Source of the DNA: Deltaproteobacteria bacterium
Lineage (GTDB): Bacteria > Myxococcota_A > Polyangia > Polyangiales > Houyiibacteriaceae
DNA length: 39,907 nucleotides
NCBI GenBank assembly: GCA_013151775.1
Contig: JAADHO010000072.1
Coordinates: forward strand, 1-39,907
Direction: 5' to 3'
Shown: positions 31,401-39,907 of the stretch, in pieces
How the letters are laid out: every line of letters begins with the position of its first letter
Position numbering within the stretch: the first letter of the stretch is position 1
Made by a program: the position numbers and the translations under genes
Notes under the pieces: model-generated
The model's database searches: none
Told to the model about the DNA's origin: nothing
Seen by the model: the letters and a program-made list of their open reading frames with translations, nothing else

Positions 31401-31578
31401 CCACGCGGACATCGAGCACGCGCGCGCCCCTGAGCTCAGGGGGGATGTCGGCCCGAGCCGCCGGCGACCACGACGCCACGAGCACGCACGAGGCGAGGGC
31501 CAGCCGCAGGCCTCGCAAGACGAGGCGCGGCGTAGCCCAGGGGCGGCGATGCGGACGCGATTGGGTGAGAGCGATCAC
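28489..31578 (-). CDS. Omp85-family outer-membrane assembly protein (BamA/TamA-like) with about seven POTRA domains
   Basis: A signal segment (VLRGLRLALASCVLVASWSPAARA, read in two parts) precedes about seven POTRA-like units of 75-110 residues. Each ends with a V-x-x-G/P-R linker, for example LVVLVEPR, VVQLEPGPR, TTRVGPR, LVHVSPGR, PIVEGPR and RVVERF. A 16-strand-type barrel follows from about residue 650. It includes F-M-G-G-V-D-T-M-R-G-Y, equivalent to the conserved (V/I)RGF loop-6 motif, and ends with phenylalanine (S-I-G-L-F) as barrel proteins do. GTG 31578 overlaps the tamB-like stop (GTGA); GTG 31596 is the alternative. It probably works with the TamB-like protein in the envelope. Confidence 0.88.
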   Translation of the reverse strand: MIALTQSRPHRRPWATPRLVLRGLRLALASCVLVASWSPAARADIPPELRGARVLDVRVEGRGVATHADQTTERAVGIPVGARLSRGLLRQATLRLLATGRYADVAFDLVPVRGGVRLVVLVEPRIVLSRVDLRPGRALEQQELASIIGVRAGELLDRAKLVRGRDATQRALVERGYDDARVEVILRDTDDPTQKVLVVQLEPGPRTHIAALHIEGEALPASRGLMRGLYLDPGDALDRRRLAGDVRKLQTRLWKRGWLEAEVTLARVERAGALATLTLTTRVGPRYEVRVRGEAPLERDDVIDALRSGEDRVTAPGVLEGMQERVRQTYAKVGFHDAQAQVRRVRGRRHGQAFLLVHVSPGRRLRVIGTSFPGARHFDSATLREQVQSYLDEDLASTRITEPVDAETARLLVESTTPRVRETPPPFRVDPHEVFYEPTYERATTHLQELYRAEGYLSAVVGPARLDVLAPGRAIAVVPIVEGPRSMLHAVDIRGNQAIGSRELLEAAGLRRDMPFSHLALEQARSRVIDLYQEAGYLFVQVEPEVRFSGDRTRVDVMLRVVERFVVHAGEMRIEGAERTSEALIRSLMALHPGDVYRPSLARETEDALLALGIFTGVNVGPEDPGLAARVKSVLIRVTERKTQFLDFHLGLSTGEGVRSGFEYGYRNLFGYAVGFDLRVQFAYQFFVFQDSTLQRRLQDLSVSDQLERQVSLSLSFPFVGLSDVRSSLTAAHLRDNERDFGYTKNSVELAFIYTPMRQLSSTLSGGVESNDIGLFPEVSESLSQLLRTTTDTRLRKLLLVPEGRTSLVTLAGGVHLDLRDNPFTPHRGVLLDLGGEWARTLRTQGVNVAGVREEFFSHHIKVTAGVRAYAPLSHDVVFAAQLRFGRIVHLSANSETYPNRLFFMGGVDTMRGYLEDAMVPQDLADQIERSRDLTVTDVVRGGDAFFLLRGELRFPIYGDIAGGVFADLGNLWADAGNFDPFALRPTAGIGLRIATPIGPLAFDYGFVLLRRRAINEGFGAFHFSIGLF

Positions 31579-34500
31579 TCGAATTCGAGGCGCCACCGCA
31601 GATCCACACCCAGGTTTCCGAAGGTCGTGCCCTGGCGGTTGACGCTGTCATATACCGCCTCGACGCTGGTCTGGTCACCCACACGCCACTCGGCGGACGC
31701 GCGCACGTCGCGCTCGTTGCCGGTGAGCGCCGTGGCCGCCGTGAGTCGAACCCGGTCGGAGATGCGCTTGCCGATGCTGACGAAGGGCTCCGGCCGGCCC
31801 GTGCGCTGAGAGTAGAATGTGGTGATACCGAACTCGTCGATCACGCCCACCGCGCGCGTCACCTCGTCGTTCACCCCCGTGACGTTGCTCAGGGCCTCCA
31901 GACCCGCGGCGCCAATGTTTCCAGCCTGAAGCTGCTCCGCCTCGCTGCGGGTCATGCCCAAGGTGAGAAGCAAGATGATGTCCTCCTGACCCATCTGGGG
32001 GTCGCTCGAGAGATCGAGGCGAAAGCCGTCGAGGTTACCATGGGCGCGCAGCTGAATGCGGTAGTTGGGAGCGCTCGGATCCGTGGCGCGGTGCACTTCG
32101 GTGGTGGCCGTGACGTCGAACTGCGGATCGATGCGCGTCGGATCGTCGAAGTCGATGTCCGCCCGCTGGATCGACAGCTCCGTGCCACGCAGGCGCACCT
32201 GACCACGCGGCACGCCGAGGGCGCCCACCACGCCGAAGCGTTGGTCCGTGCCCACGATACGAAAAGGAATGTCGGAGTCCTGAATCACCACGTCCGCGTC
32301 GAAGACGTTGTTCTCGATGCGGATCGGCGCACGCGTGGTGAGCCTGAGATCGAGGGAGAGCTTGTCCGCGTCGGGATCGTAGCGGTCGACCTCGAGGCGC
32401 GACGCATGGTTCAGCTCTCCGATGGTGGGAGAGAGGGAGACCGGCTTGGTGTAGCGCACCCGGTCTAGGTGAATGTTTCCGTCCAGCAGCGGCAGGCGCT
32501 GACCCCGATGCCAGGTGAGCCGGGTGTCCCCACCGAAGGCGAGCTCGAGCCCAGGCTCGGGGCTGAGCGAGAGCCCCGAGAGGCCCACGTTGAAGGCATA
32601 GCGGTCGATGCCCCCCGCGCGCAGGCTCGCGGAGCCTCCCAAGGACAGGCTCCCGCCCGCGAAGCGCGCCTCGAAGTCCTCGAAGAGGATGCGGTGGGCG
32701 CTGAAGGTCACCTGACCGTCGAGCTCTCGGATCGGCGCCGGGAAGTCCGCGAAATGAAAGCTCGCGTCCTCCACCCTCGCCTCACCGAAGACGGCAGGAT
32801 CGTCGAAGGCCCCCGTGATGTTCACCTGCATCCCCACGGCGCCCGAGGCGCGCGTGAGGCGCGGTGAGAGCGTGGCCAAGAGTGCGAGGTCCAGCGCGCC
32901 ATCCACACGCAAGGCGAGGCCCCCGCGCATCAGACCCGTGCCCGAGACGTCCAGAGTCGAGCCCGAACCGCTCAAGCGCGCACGCTCCACGGAAAAGCCC
33001 CGTCGTCCGTTCAAGGCGACGACCACGTCTCCGACGTTCTGCACCGAGACGGCGCCGGCCGAGACCGCGAGGCGCGGCAGGCGCAGCTCTCCGACCAGAG
33101 AGTCATCCTGAAACATGGCGCCGCCGGTCAGCAGCAGATCTCCGCTGATCTCTCCTCTCAAGGTCTCGTCCGAGGCCTGAGCTTGGAGCAAGCTGTCGAG
33201 CTTCAAGCCTGCGAAGCGCACCAGGCCTCGCAGGGGGATCACGGAGGTGCGACCAAAGGCCATGTCCACGACGATCTGACCGTTCGCCCCCTCGCCACAC
33301 ACGATGTAGGCACTCTGCTTGGGCGAACGAGGGACGGGACCTCGGGAAGTCCTGTAGGGCGGATCGGGCCGGAAGCGTGCGCGCGCGAAGCCGGCGCGGG
33401 CGTGGGCGCAGGGCTCGTCCGGGGGCGGCGCCGCGGGATCCCAACCACGAGCGGCGCGCACCCAGGGGTCGTCCTCGTCCGTCAACCGGATATAAGTGCG
33501 GCCATCGCCTATCAAGGTGCCGGCCCAGGTCAGCCCTGTGATGGTGACGTCCATGTCCGCACGCGGAGAGTCGGGCGTCCCGCGCACCTCCACCGCGGCC
33601 CCGATGGTCCCGTCGAGGGCCGGCATGTTGTCGCGGAGACCTTCGACGTCGTGCAGGCGCATCTGGTCGATGACGGCCGAGAGGCGCAACTCCCCGTCGA
33701 GTCCCATCTCACCCGATAGGGTGACGACCCCGTCGCTCTTGTGCAGATGCGCGTGGTCGATGGTCAGCACACCGCCCTCGTAGCCACGCTGCCAATCGAC
33801 CCAACGCCAACGACCCACGAAGGCGCCGTCGGTGTAGTGATAGCCGTCGATGTCGGCCTCGCTGACGTCCATGTCGATGTCAGCGAGCATGGTCCCGTGG
33901 GGTCCGTCTCCGGGATAGTCGTTGGTGAAGCGGATGCCCACGCGCCCGGAGCCGATCGCTTGATAAGACTCGAAGCGCTCATCTCCGTCGAAGTGAAAGA
34001 TACGATAGAGGTCCGCCAAGCTGACGCGAGTGGCCACCATGGTCGTGGTCGCGGCGAAGCGGTGGTCGCGAAAGTCGAGCAAGAGGTCGTCCATGCGGTA
34101 GTGGCTCTGGCCCTTGACCGCGACGATCGACGGAAAGCGCGCCATGAAGCCGCCTCCCTCCAGGCGAAAGTCGCTCTCCACGTCGCCCAGCGGGAAACCG
34201 CCAAAGACAAAGCCGGCCAGGCGGGTGTGTCCCTGCACCTGTGGATCGCCGTAGGGACCTTCGATGTCGATGCTCAGCTCACCACGCCCGGCGAGCTGAA
34301 ACGCCAGCAGAGGCGTGACGTCCTCGAGGTCGAGCTGTGTGAGGCGCGCCGCGATCTCGATGTGGTCCGAGAAGCCGAGCAGCACGTGCCCGGAGATGTG
34401 ACTCCGCGGGGTGTCGCCCTCGAGGTGCTCGAAGCGCAGACCGTCCGGACGGATCGAGATGCCGCCCTCCAGACGCGCGCGACTCACCTTCAAGACGTGG

Positions 34501-35870
34501 CGCTGAGGGCGCACGTGCCAGGCGTCTTGAGTGATGCGGAGGTTGCGCGTGTCCATGGCGATGGGTCCGCTGATGTTCAACGGATTCAGCGTGCCCGACA
34601 GGGCGATGGGCCCCGAGAGATCCCACTGCACGATGGCGTCCGGCGTAACGCCGAGCTGCGCCATCAGCTTCGCGAACTCGAGATGCTCGATACCGATCTG
34701 TGCGTGCACCGCCATGCTGCCGTCGAAGGAGACACCTCCTTCGATGTGCACGACGCCGCCGTCGCGGATCAGGTGCACGTCGCCCGCGGGGACGCGCACG
34801 CCGTGGGGATCGAAGTCCACCGCCAGCTCCACGCGATCGCCCAGCCCATAGGTGTCGATGTGCGCGTTGGTCAGCCGCAGGTCGCCCTGACCAATGGGTC
34901 CATCCGTCGTCCCGTTCACGTCTGCGCGTAGCTCGAGCAGACCGTCGATGGGCGGCAGGTCGACGCCCAGCGGTAGGTGCCGAAGGTGTCCGAGGTCCAC
35001 CCGAGTCGTGACCTCGCCCGCCCAGGTCGAGTCGAAGGGCAGCGGGAGATGAAAGTTGCTGACGCCCACGCGCAGGTGCCCCGTGCGCAAGACGAAGCGG
35101 CGCAGCTCGATCTCCTCGTCGGGATCGACCTCACCGTCGATCAGAAGGCGCTGCAGATGCTCCGTGCCCAGAGCGTGGACGATCTCGCCGCCGCTCGCGT
35201 CCGCACGCAGTGACACCCTGCGCCCGGCCTCCACGCTGAGGCTCAGATCGAGATCCTCGATGCGCGCGTCGGCGAAGGGCTGCGCGTCGATGATCACGGT
35301 GGCGGAGGTGGCCTCGATGCGAGAGAAGGGCAGGTGCGTCTCGCCCTCGGGCGTGCTGCGCGTGCGAGGCAGGTTGCGCACCTCTCCGTCGCGTACGACC
35401 AAGTGGATGGTCGGGTGATCGATGCGGATCGTCTCTAGATCGAGCTCCCCGGCGAGGAAGGCCTCGAGGGACGGCTCGATGGTCAGCTCCTGCGCCTCGA
35501 CGAAGTGACCGTAGACCGGATCATCGAGGGCGATGTCGGTGGCGTGCACGGCGACGCCAGGCGGAAAATACGAGAGGTCCACGCGCACCTCGCCGAGCGT
35601 GGCCTGAAGCCCGAGCTCGCGCTGGATCACGCTCACCGCCAGGCGACGCATGCGCTCGCGCCCCCAATCCGTCTGCGTCACCCACACGCTCAACCCGACG
35701 CCGGCCAAGAGCGTCAGGGCGACTCCGCGCACAACCCAGCGCGCACGCCTGTCATGGCGCAATCCAGGCTTTTTTTGTGCCTTTTTTGTCTCTTCCAACG
35801 CGATCTCGGAACGGCTCTTGATCTTAGCACGAGAGCCCGAATCGGCCCCGATTCCGGGCCGTGTTTCCAT
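31575..35870 (-). CDS. TamB-like inner-membrane/periplasmic protein (DUF490, AsmA-like)
   Basis: The roughly 1431-residue protein has a basic N-terminus, one transmembrane helix (VVRGVALTLLAGVGLSVWV), and a very long beta-rich periplasmic part. The C-terminal DUF490/TamB domain reads L-S-S-D-P-x-M-G-Q-E-D-I-I-L-L-L-T-L-G, then F-Y-S-Q-R-T-G-R-P-E-P-F-V-S and L-R-W-R-L-E-F-E. TamB-like proteins bridge the two membranes in lipid transport and assembly with an Omp85 partner, encoded directly downstream with a GTGA overlap. A Pro/Arg-rich insertion with two cysteines lies at about 33290-33420. ATG 35870 is the best start; the frame stays open upstream to 36584 only as antisense of the next gene. 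Confidence 0.88.
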   Translation of the reverse strand: METRPGIGADSGSRAKIKSRSEIALEETKKAQKKPGLRHDRRARWVVRGVALTLLAGVGLSVWVTQTDWGRERMRRLAVSVIQRELGLQATLGEVRVDLSYFPPGVAVHATDIALDDPVYGHFVEAQELTIEPSLEAFLAGELDLETIRIDHPTIHLVVRDGEVRNLPRTRSTPEGETHLPFSRIEATSATVIIDAQPFADARIEDLDLSLSVEAGRRVSLRADASGGEIVHALGTEHLQRLLIDGEVDPDEEIELRRFVLRTGHLRVGVSNFHLPLPFDSTWAGEVTTRVDLGHLRHLPLGVDLPPIDGLLELRADVNGTTDGPIGQGDLRLTNAHIDTYGLGDRVELAVDFDPHGVRVPAGDVHLIRDGGVVHIEGGVSFDGSMAVHAQIGIEHLEFAKLMAQLGVTPDAIVQWDLSGPIALSGTLNPLNISGPIAMDTRNLRITQDAWHVRPQRHVLKVSRARLEGGISIRPDGLRFEHLEGDTPRSHISGHVLLGFSDHIEIAARLTQLDLEDVTPLLAFQLAGRGELSIDIEGPYGDPQVQGHTRLAGFVFGGFPLGDVESDFRLEGGGFMARFPSIVAVKGQSHYRMDDLLLDFRDHRFAATTTMVATRVSLADLYRIFHFDGDERFESYQAIGSGRVGIRFTNDYPGDGPHGTMLADIDMDVSEADIDGYHYTDGAFVGRWRWVDWQRGYEGGVLTIDHAHLHKSDGVVTLSGEMGLDGELRLSAVIDQMRLHDVEGLRDNMPALDGTIGAAVEVRGTPDSPRADMDVTITGLTWAGTLIGDGRTYIRLTDEDDPWVRAARGWDPAAPPPDEPCAHARAGFARARFRPDPPYRTSRGPVPRSPKQSAYIVCGEGANGQIVVDMAFGRTSVIPLRGLVRFAGLKLDSLLQAQASDETLRGEISGDLLLTGGAMFQDDSLVGELRLPRLAVSAGAVSVQNVGDVVVALNGRRGFSVERARLSGSGSTLDVSGTGLMRGGLALRVDGALDLALLATLSPRLTRASGAVGMQVNITGAFDDPAVFGEARVEDASFHFADFPAPIRELDGQVTFSAHRILFEDFEARFAGGSLSLGGSASLRAGGIDRYAFNVGLSGLSLSPEPGLELAFGGDTRLTWHRGQRLPLLDGNIHLDRVRYTKPVSLSPTIGELNHASRLEVDRYDPDADKLSLDLRLTTRAPIRIENNVFDADVVIQDSDIPFRIVGTDQRFGVVGALGVPRGQVRLRGTELSIQRADIDFDDPTRIDPQFDVTATTEVHRATDPSAPNYRIQLRAHGNLDGFRLDLSSDPQMGQEDIILLLTLGMTRSEAEQLQAGNIGAAGLEALSNVTGVNDEVTRAVGVIDEFGITTFYSQRTGRPEPFVSIGKRISDRVRLTAATALTGNERDVRASAEWRVGDQTSVEAVYDSVNRQGTTFGNLGVDLRWRLEFE

Positions 35871-35993
35871 GCCGTAGACGCAGGGAGGGCGGACTGATTC
35901 GCTCGCCGGGCCCGCGGCGTTGAATCGAAGGCGCCTCGGGAAGGTCTCAGGCGCGGCTTGCGTAACCAGGCCATGACCCCGAGGATCCTGCCC

Positions 35994-38900
35994 ATGCTCC
36001 ACGTCCGCGCTTCGCTCTTGGCCCTCGTCACCCTCGCGTTGCTCGCCCTCGCGCCGACCTCGGCCGACGCGCAAACGACGATTCCGGGCGGCAACATCAT
36101 CAACCAGACCTGGACCACCGCGGGCAGCCCCTACCTGGTGCAAGGTGACATCACGGTGCCGGCGGGCGCCTTCCTGACGATCGAAGCGGGCGTCGAGGTG
36201 CGCGCCTCGAGCAGCGACGCGGTCAGCTCCGGCACGAACACGAGCCGGGTGGAGATCATCATCAACGGCCGGTTCACGGTGAACGGTACGGCGGCGAGCC
36301 CGGCGCTCTTCACCTCCGTCACCACCACGACGGGCAGCTGGTACGGCATCATCGCGGACTCGGCGGAGGCCATCAGTATCACGGGCGCTCGCATCTCCCG
36401 CGCGAGCTACGGCGTCTACGTGAAGAGCGGCAGCCCCGCCCTGGTGGGGACGACCCTGCAGCAGAACAACTACGGCCTGTACGCGACGGGAAGCAGCGCC
36501 CCGAATGTCACGGGCTGCGTGCTCACCTCCAACACCTCGGCGGGCCTCTACGTGGGGGGGACGGCCACGCCCAGCGTCGACCACTCGACGATCTACGGCA
36601 ACTTCGACGGCGTCTTCACGCTCTCTGGGACGACGGCGCTGACGGCCGTCGTGATCACCAACAACACGGACGACGGCATCGACCGCAACGGCGGCGCGGT
36701 CAACCTCGACTACGCCAACGTCTGGGGCAACGGCACGAACTACGAGGGCACCACCAACCGGGGCGCGGGCGTCCTCTCCGCCAACCCGCTCTACGTCTCG
36801 AGCAGCGACCTGAGGCTCACGGAGAACTCGCCTTCACGCTTCGGCGCCGGAGACATGACCGACCAGGGCGCGCTGCCCTACGTCAGCGATCCCACGCCGG
36901 GGCTCTACGGCACGCTCTGGAGCGACCGCGTCGTGAGCGCCGGTGAGGTCGCGGTGGCCGGCGACCTCACGGTGGCGGCGGGCGTGACGCTGACACTGCA
37001 CGCGGGCGTGACCCTGCGCTTCGCTACCTCCGACCTGATGCGCGCCTACAAGGACTCGAGCCGCGGAGAGCTGCGGGTGTTCGGGACGCTCGTGACCGAA
37101 GGCAGCGTGGCGAGCCCGGTGATCCTGACCTCGGCGACCACCACCGTCGGCTCGTGGTGGGGCGCGCAATTCTACCCCGGCTCCACGGCCAACGTCGTGC
37201 GCGGCCTGGAGGTGAGCCGCGCGCGCTACGGGCTCTACAACGAGGCGGCGGATCCCGGGACCTTCGGGCTGCTGACGTTGAAGCAGAACACGTACGGCGT
37301 CTTCGCCTCCTCAGGCAGCCTGGGGCTGAGCGAGTGTCAGCTCCTGAACAACGGCTCGGCCGGCAGCTACGTGCTCAACACGGCCTCCCTGAACCTCGAC
37401 CACTGCACCGTCTACGGGAACTTCGACGGCATCTACAGCATCGGCGGCACGACCACGCTCACGGCCGTGGTGATCACCAACAGCGCGGACGACGGCATCG
37501 ATCGCAACAGCGGCGCGGTCAACATCGACCACAGCAACGTCTGGGGCAACGGCACGAATTACGAGGGCACCAGCAACAGGGGCGCCGGCATGCTCGCCGC
37601 CAACCCGCTCTACGTCAGCGCCTCCAACCTGCGGCTCACGGACAACTCCCCTTCGCGCTTCGGGGCGATCGACTCGAGCGATCAGGGCGCCCTGCCCTAC
37701 GTCAGCGATCCCACGCCGGGACTCTACGGCACGCTCTGGAGTGACCTCGTCGTGGGCGCGGGCAGCACCAACGTCGCCGGAGATCTCACGGTGGCGCCGG
37801 GCGTGACGCTCACCCTGCAGGCGGGCACCACTCTGCGCTTCCTGTCCACGGACATCATGGGCGCCTACGAGGACTCGACTCGCTCCGAGCTGCGCGTCTT
37901 CGGCTCCTTGATCACGCAGGGCACGGCGGCCGCGCTCGTGACCTTGACGTCGGCCACCACCACCGTGGGCTCGTGGCGAGGGCTTCACCTCTACGCGGGC
38001 TCCACGGGCAACGCGCTCGAAGGGCTGCTGGTGAACCGCGCCCGCTACGGCCTCTACAACCAGGCGGCCGCGCCGGGCGTCGTCAACCGCGTGACCTTCA
38101 GCTCGAACACCTATGGCGTGTGGCTGGGAGCGGGCAGCAGCCTGCAGATCGACAACGGGCTGCTGAAGTCGAACAGCTACGCGGGCGCATACGTCACCGG
38201 GGGCGCAACCCTCGACCTGACGAGCAGCACGCTCTACGCCAACTTCGACGGGCTCTTCGTGCAGTCGAGCGGCAGCCGTGTGAACGTGCTGAATTGCATC
38301 ATCACCGACAGCGCGGACGACGGCATCGATCGCAACGGCGGCAGCGTGAACATCTCGTACTCGGACGTGTGGGGCAACGGCACGAACTACGAGGGCACGA
38401 CCATCAGGGGCGCGGGCATGCTCGCCATCAACCCGCTCTACGCGGGCGCCCCCGGGGACCTGCGCCTGACCTCGACCTCGAGCTGCGTGGACGCCGGTGG
38501 CGCCGCGGGAGCGCCGACGGAAGACCTCGACGGCACGACACGTCCGCTCGACGGCAACGGCATCGGCGGCGCGCAGCAGGACATGGGCGCGTATGAATTC
38601 GCCCTCGCCACCGTGTGCGGCGACGGCATCCTCGGCGCAGGCGAGAGCTGCGACGACGGCGCGCTCAACGGCGGCTATGGGCAATGCAACGCGAGCTGCA
38701 CGGGCTTCGGTCCGCGCTGCGGAGACGGCGCGACGGACAGCCCGCCGGAGCAATGCGACGACGCCAACGGCGACAACACGGACGCCTGCCTCTCGACCTG
38801 CGTGAACGCGACGTGCGGAGACGGCTTCATTCAAGCGGGCGTAGAGCTCTGCGACGACGCGAACATGGACAACACGGACGCCTGCGCGGCCTGCGCGCCC

Positions 38901-39907
38901 GCGACCTGCGGAGACGGCTTCGTTCAGGCCGGCGTCGAGGCCTGCGACGACGCCAACGCGGACAACACGGACGCCTGCGTCGGCTGCGCGGCGGCCACCT
39001 GCGGCGACGGCTTCGTGCAGGCCGGCGTCGAGCAATGTGACGACGGAAACGCCAGCGATGCGGACGCCTGCACCAACGCCTGCCAGAACGCGCGCTGCGG
39101 AGACGGCATCGTGGGCCCGGGCGAGGCCTGCGACGACGGAAACTCGGTCAACGACGACGCCTGCTCCAATGCCTGCAGGCTTCCGGCCTGCGGCGACGGC
39201 ATCGTGCAGGCGGGTGAGGCCTGCGATGACGGAAACTCGATCAACGACGACACCTGCTCCAACGCCTGCACGCTCGCGACCTGCGGCGACGGTATCCTGC
39301 AGGGCACGGAGGAGTGCGACGACGGCAACACCGACCCCGCGGACGCCTGCACCTCGAGCTGCCGCGACGCGCGCTGTGGCGACGGCTTCCTGCAGACGGG
39401 CGTGGAGAGCTGCGACGACGGCAACAGCCTGAACGACGACGGTTGCGTCGAGGGCTGCGTGCCGGCGACCTGCGGCGACAGCTTCCTGCGCACGGGCGTC
39501 GAGGCCTGCGACGACGGCAACACCCTCGATGGAGACGGCTGCTCGAGCATCTGCGCCCTCGCCTCGTGCGGCGACGGCAGCGTGCAGGTGGGAGAGGAGT
39601 GCGACGACGGAAACGCCTCGAACCTAGACTCCTGCTTGAACACCTGCCTGACGGCAGGCTGCGGTGACGGCTTCGTGCGCACGGGCGCGGAGGCCTGCGA
39701 CGACGGCAACGAGCTCGACACGGACGGCTGCCTCGCGAGCTGTCGCAACGCGAGCTGCGGAGACGGCTTCGTGCAGGCGGGCGTCGAAGAGTGCGACGAC
39801 GCCAACGGCGAGCAGACGGACGGCTGCCTCGTGAGCTGCGTGACGGCGACCTGCGGAGACGGCTTCGTGCAGGATGGCGTCGAGGAGTGTGATGACGGCA
39901 ACGACGT
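35994..39907 (+). CDS. giant secreted beta-helix protein with Myxococcus-type Cys-rich repeats (3' end outside window)
   Basis: The frame is open for more than 1300 residues to the window edge. A signal peptide ([22 protein letters not shown]) is followed by three beta-helix-like blocks of about 273 residues. These share phrases such as YGNFDG, DDGIDRN and [10 protein letters not shown]. From 38616 at least 14 copies of a 31-33 residue repeat follow, of the form CGDG.....G.E.CDDGN....D.C...C (TIGR02232-type). ATG 35994 has GAGGAT about eight bases upstream; an in-frame ATG at 35973 is possible. The protein is surface-exposed or released; its anchor, if any, lies beyond the window. It is divergent from the tamB-like gene. 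Confidence 0.85.
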   Translation, partial: MLHVRASLLALVTLALLALAPTSADAQTTIPGGNIINQTWTTAGSPYLVQGDITVPAGAFLTIEAGVEVRASSSDAVSSGTNTSRVEIIINGRFTVNGTAASPALFTSVTTTTGSWYGIIADSAEAISITGARISRASYGVYVKSGSPALVGTTLQQNNYGLYATGSSAPNVTGCVLTSNTSAGLYVGGTATPSVDHSTIYGNFDGVFTLSGTTALTAVVITNNTDDGIDRNGGAVNLDYANVWGNGTNYEGTTNRGAGVLSANPLYVSSSDLRLTENSPSRFGAGDMTDQGALPYVSDPTPGLYGTLWSDRVVSAGEVAVAGDLTVAAGVTLTLHAGVTLRFATSDLMRAYKDSSRGELRVFGTLVTEGSVASPVILTSATTTVGSWWGAQFYPGSTANVVRGLEVSRARYGLYNEAADPGTFGLLTLKQNTYGVFASSGSLGLSECQLLNNGSAGSYVLNTASLNLDHCTVYGNFDGIYSIGGTTTLTAVVITNSADDGIDRNSGAVNIDHSNVWGNGTNYEGTSNRGAGMLAANPLYVSASNLRLTDNSPSRFGAIDSSDQGALPYVSDPTPGLYGTLWSDLVVGAGSTNVAGDLTVAPGVTLTLQAGTTLRFLSTDIMGAYEDSTRSELRVFGSLITQGTAAALVTLTSATTTVGSWRGLHLYAGSTGNALEGLLVNRARYGLYNQAAAPGVVNRVTFSSNTYGVWLGAGSSLQIDNGLLKSNSYAGAYVTGGATLDLTSSTLYANFDGLFVQSSGSRVNVLNCIITDSADDGIDRNGGSVNISYSDVWGNGTNYEGTTIRGAGMLAINPLYAGAPGDLRLTSTSSCVDAGGAAGAPTEDLDGTTRPLDGNGIGGAQQDMGAYEFALATVCGDGILGAGESCDDGALNGGYGQCNASCTGFGPRCGDGATDSPPEQCDDANGDNTDACLSTCVNATCGDGFIQAGVELCDDANMDNTDACAACAPATCGDGFVQAGVEACDDANADNTDACVGCAAATCGDGFVQAGVEQCDDGNASDADACTNACQNARCGDGIVGPGEACDDGNSVNDDACSNACRLPACGDGIVQAGEACDDGNSINDDTCSNACTLATCGDGILQGTEECDDGNTDPADACTSSCRDARCGDGFLQTGVESCDDGNSLNDDGCVEGCVPATCGDSFLRTGVEACDDGNTLDGDGCSSICALASCGDGSVQVGEECDDGNASNLDSCLNTCLTAGCGDGFVRTGAEACDDGNELDTDGCLASCRNASCGDGFVQAGVEECDDANGEQTDGCLVSCVTATCGDGFVQDGVEECDDGND
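36050..38500 (+). repeat. three tandem beta-helix coding blocks of 819 and 828 bp
   Basis: The codons for [10 protein letters not shown] begin with GGC at 36726, 37545 and 38373, giving periods of 819 and 828 bp. Blocks 1 and 2 share nearly identical DNA around their joins (36864-36925 and 37683-37744), where [20 protein letters not shown] is encoded in both. This indicates recent in-frame duplication. Confidence 0.85.
38616..39907 (+). repeat. array of at least 14 Cys-rich repeat units
   Basis: Units of about 93-96 bases begin with TGCGG(A/C)GACGGC and encode CGDG.....G.E.CDDGN....DxC...C, each with about four cysteines. The array continues past the window. Unit sequences vary from near-identical ([12 protein letters not shown] recurs) to divergent. 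It is a protein-coding repeat. Confidence 0.9.

Noticed and set aside
27118-34931. Several 300-480 codon open frames antisense to the M48, Omp85 and TamB-like genes
   Set aside because: All lie opposite well-supported genes and lack recognisable sequence; typical of very GC-rich DNA.
37311-39901. Antisense open frames of 574 and 325 codons opposite the Cys-repeat protein
   Set aside because: They mirror the repeat period (Ser/Pro/Thr repeats) and have no start context or family; the sense frame carries the known repeat.
38616-39907. Regular repeats of about 95 bp considered as a CRISPR-like array
   Set aside because: The repeats are in-frame protein code with no conserved repeat-spacer pattern and no cas genes.

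Overview
The window is chromosomal DNA of a very GC-rich Gram-negative bacterium, most likely a member of the Myxococcota (Polyangia, perhaps Sandaracinaceae-like). This placement is an inference. It rests on the GC-rich third codon positions, a Hanks-type Ser/Thr kinase, sigma-54 elements and an NtrC-type activator. It also rests on many secreted lipoproteins, an RCC1-type lipoprotein, and a long run of the CGDG...CDDGN cysteine repeat known from myxobacterial secretomes. No rRNA, tRNA, CRISPR array, insertion sequence or phage gene was seen.

Positions 1-5300 hold a partial membrane-anchored protein, radC, then the conserved block rpmH-rnpA-yidD-yidC-khpB (L34, RNase P protein, YidD, the YidC insertase, the KH/R3H RNA-binding protein). 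This block usually sits beside dnaA/oriC and mnmE-mnmG-rsmG. Here radC precedes it, a ParE/Phd toxin-antitoxin pair follows it on the other strand, and rsmG lies 5 kb away.

Positions 5300-11700 hold an RCC1-repeat lipoprotein behind a good sigma-54 promoter. Next come a histidine kinase and an NtrC-type regulator joined by an apparent deletion, then rsmG and a Ser/Thr kinase on the minus strand. A small secreted protein is divergent from the kinase. Positions 11800-16034 hold two paralogous proteins, each with three DsbA-like CPFC domains. One is probably anchored in the inner membrane; the other is a lipoprotein with a one-base frameshift.

Positions 16100-21040 hold a GNAT-like protein, a YbjN/YjfI-like protein coupled to a PspA/IM30 protein, an FmdB zinc ribbon, and a UvrD/PcrA helicase on the minus strand. 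Positions 21200-26900 hold a large MORN-repeat plus DUF1963 protein (frameshifted near its C-terminus), a glutaredoxin/GST-like protein, a cyclophilin and two small lipoproteins, one with a 33-bp repeat.

Positions 27000-39907 hold a membrane M48 peptidase, an envelope operon of a TamB-like protein and an Omp85 protein with about seven POTRA domains, and a giant secreted protein. The giant protein has three beta-helix blocks followed by at least 14 Cys-rich repeats and runs off the window end.

A theme is envelope and secretome biogenesis: YidC/YidD, PspA, TamB/Omp85, M48, and two triple-headed thiol oxidoreductases near several cysteine-rich exported proteins. Three genes or gene pairs look broken: two by a single missing base and one by a deletion of about 0.4 kb or more. 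Sequencing or assembly error has to be excluded for these before biology is inferred.
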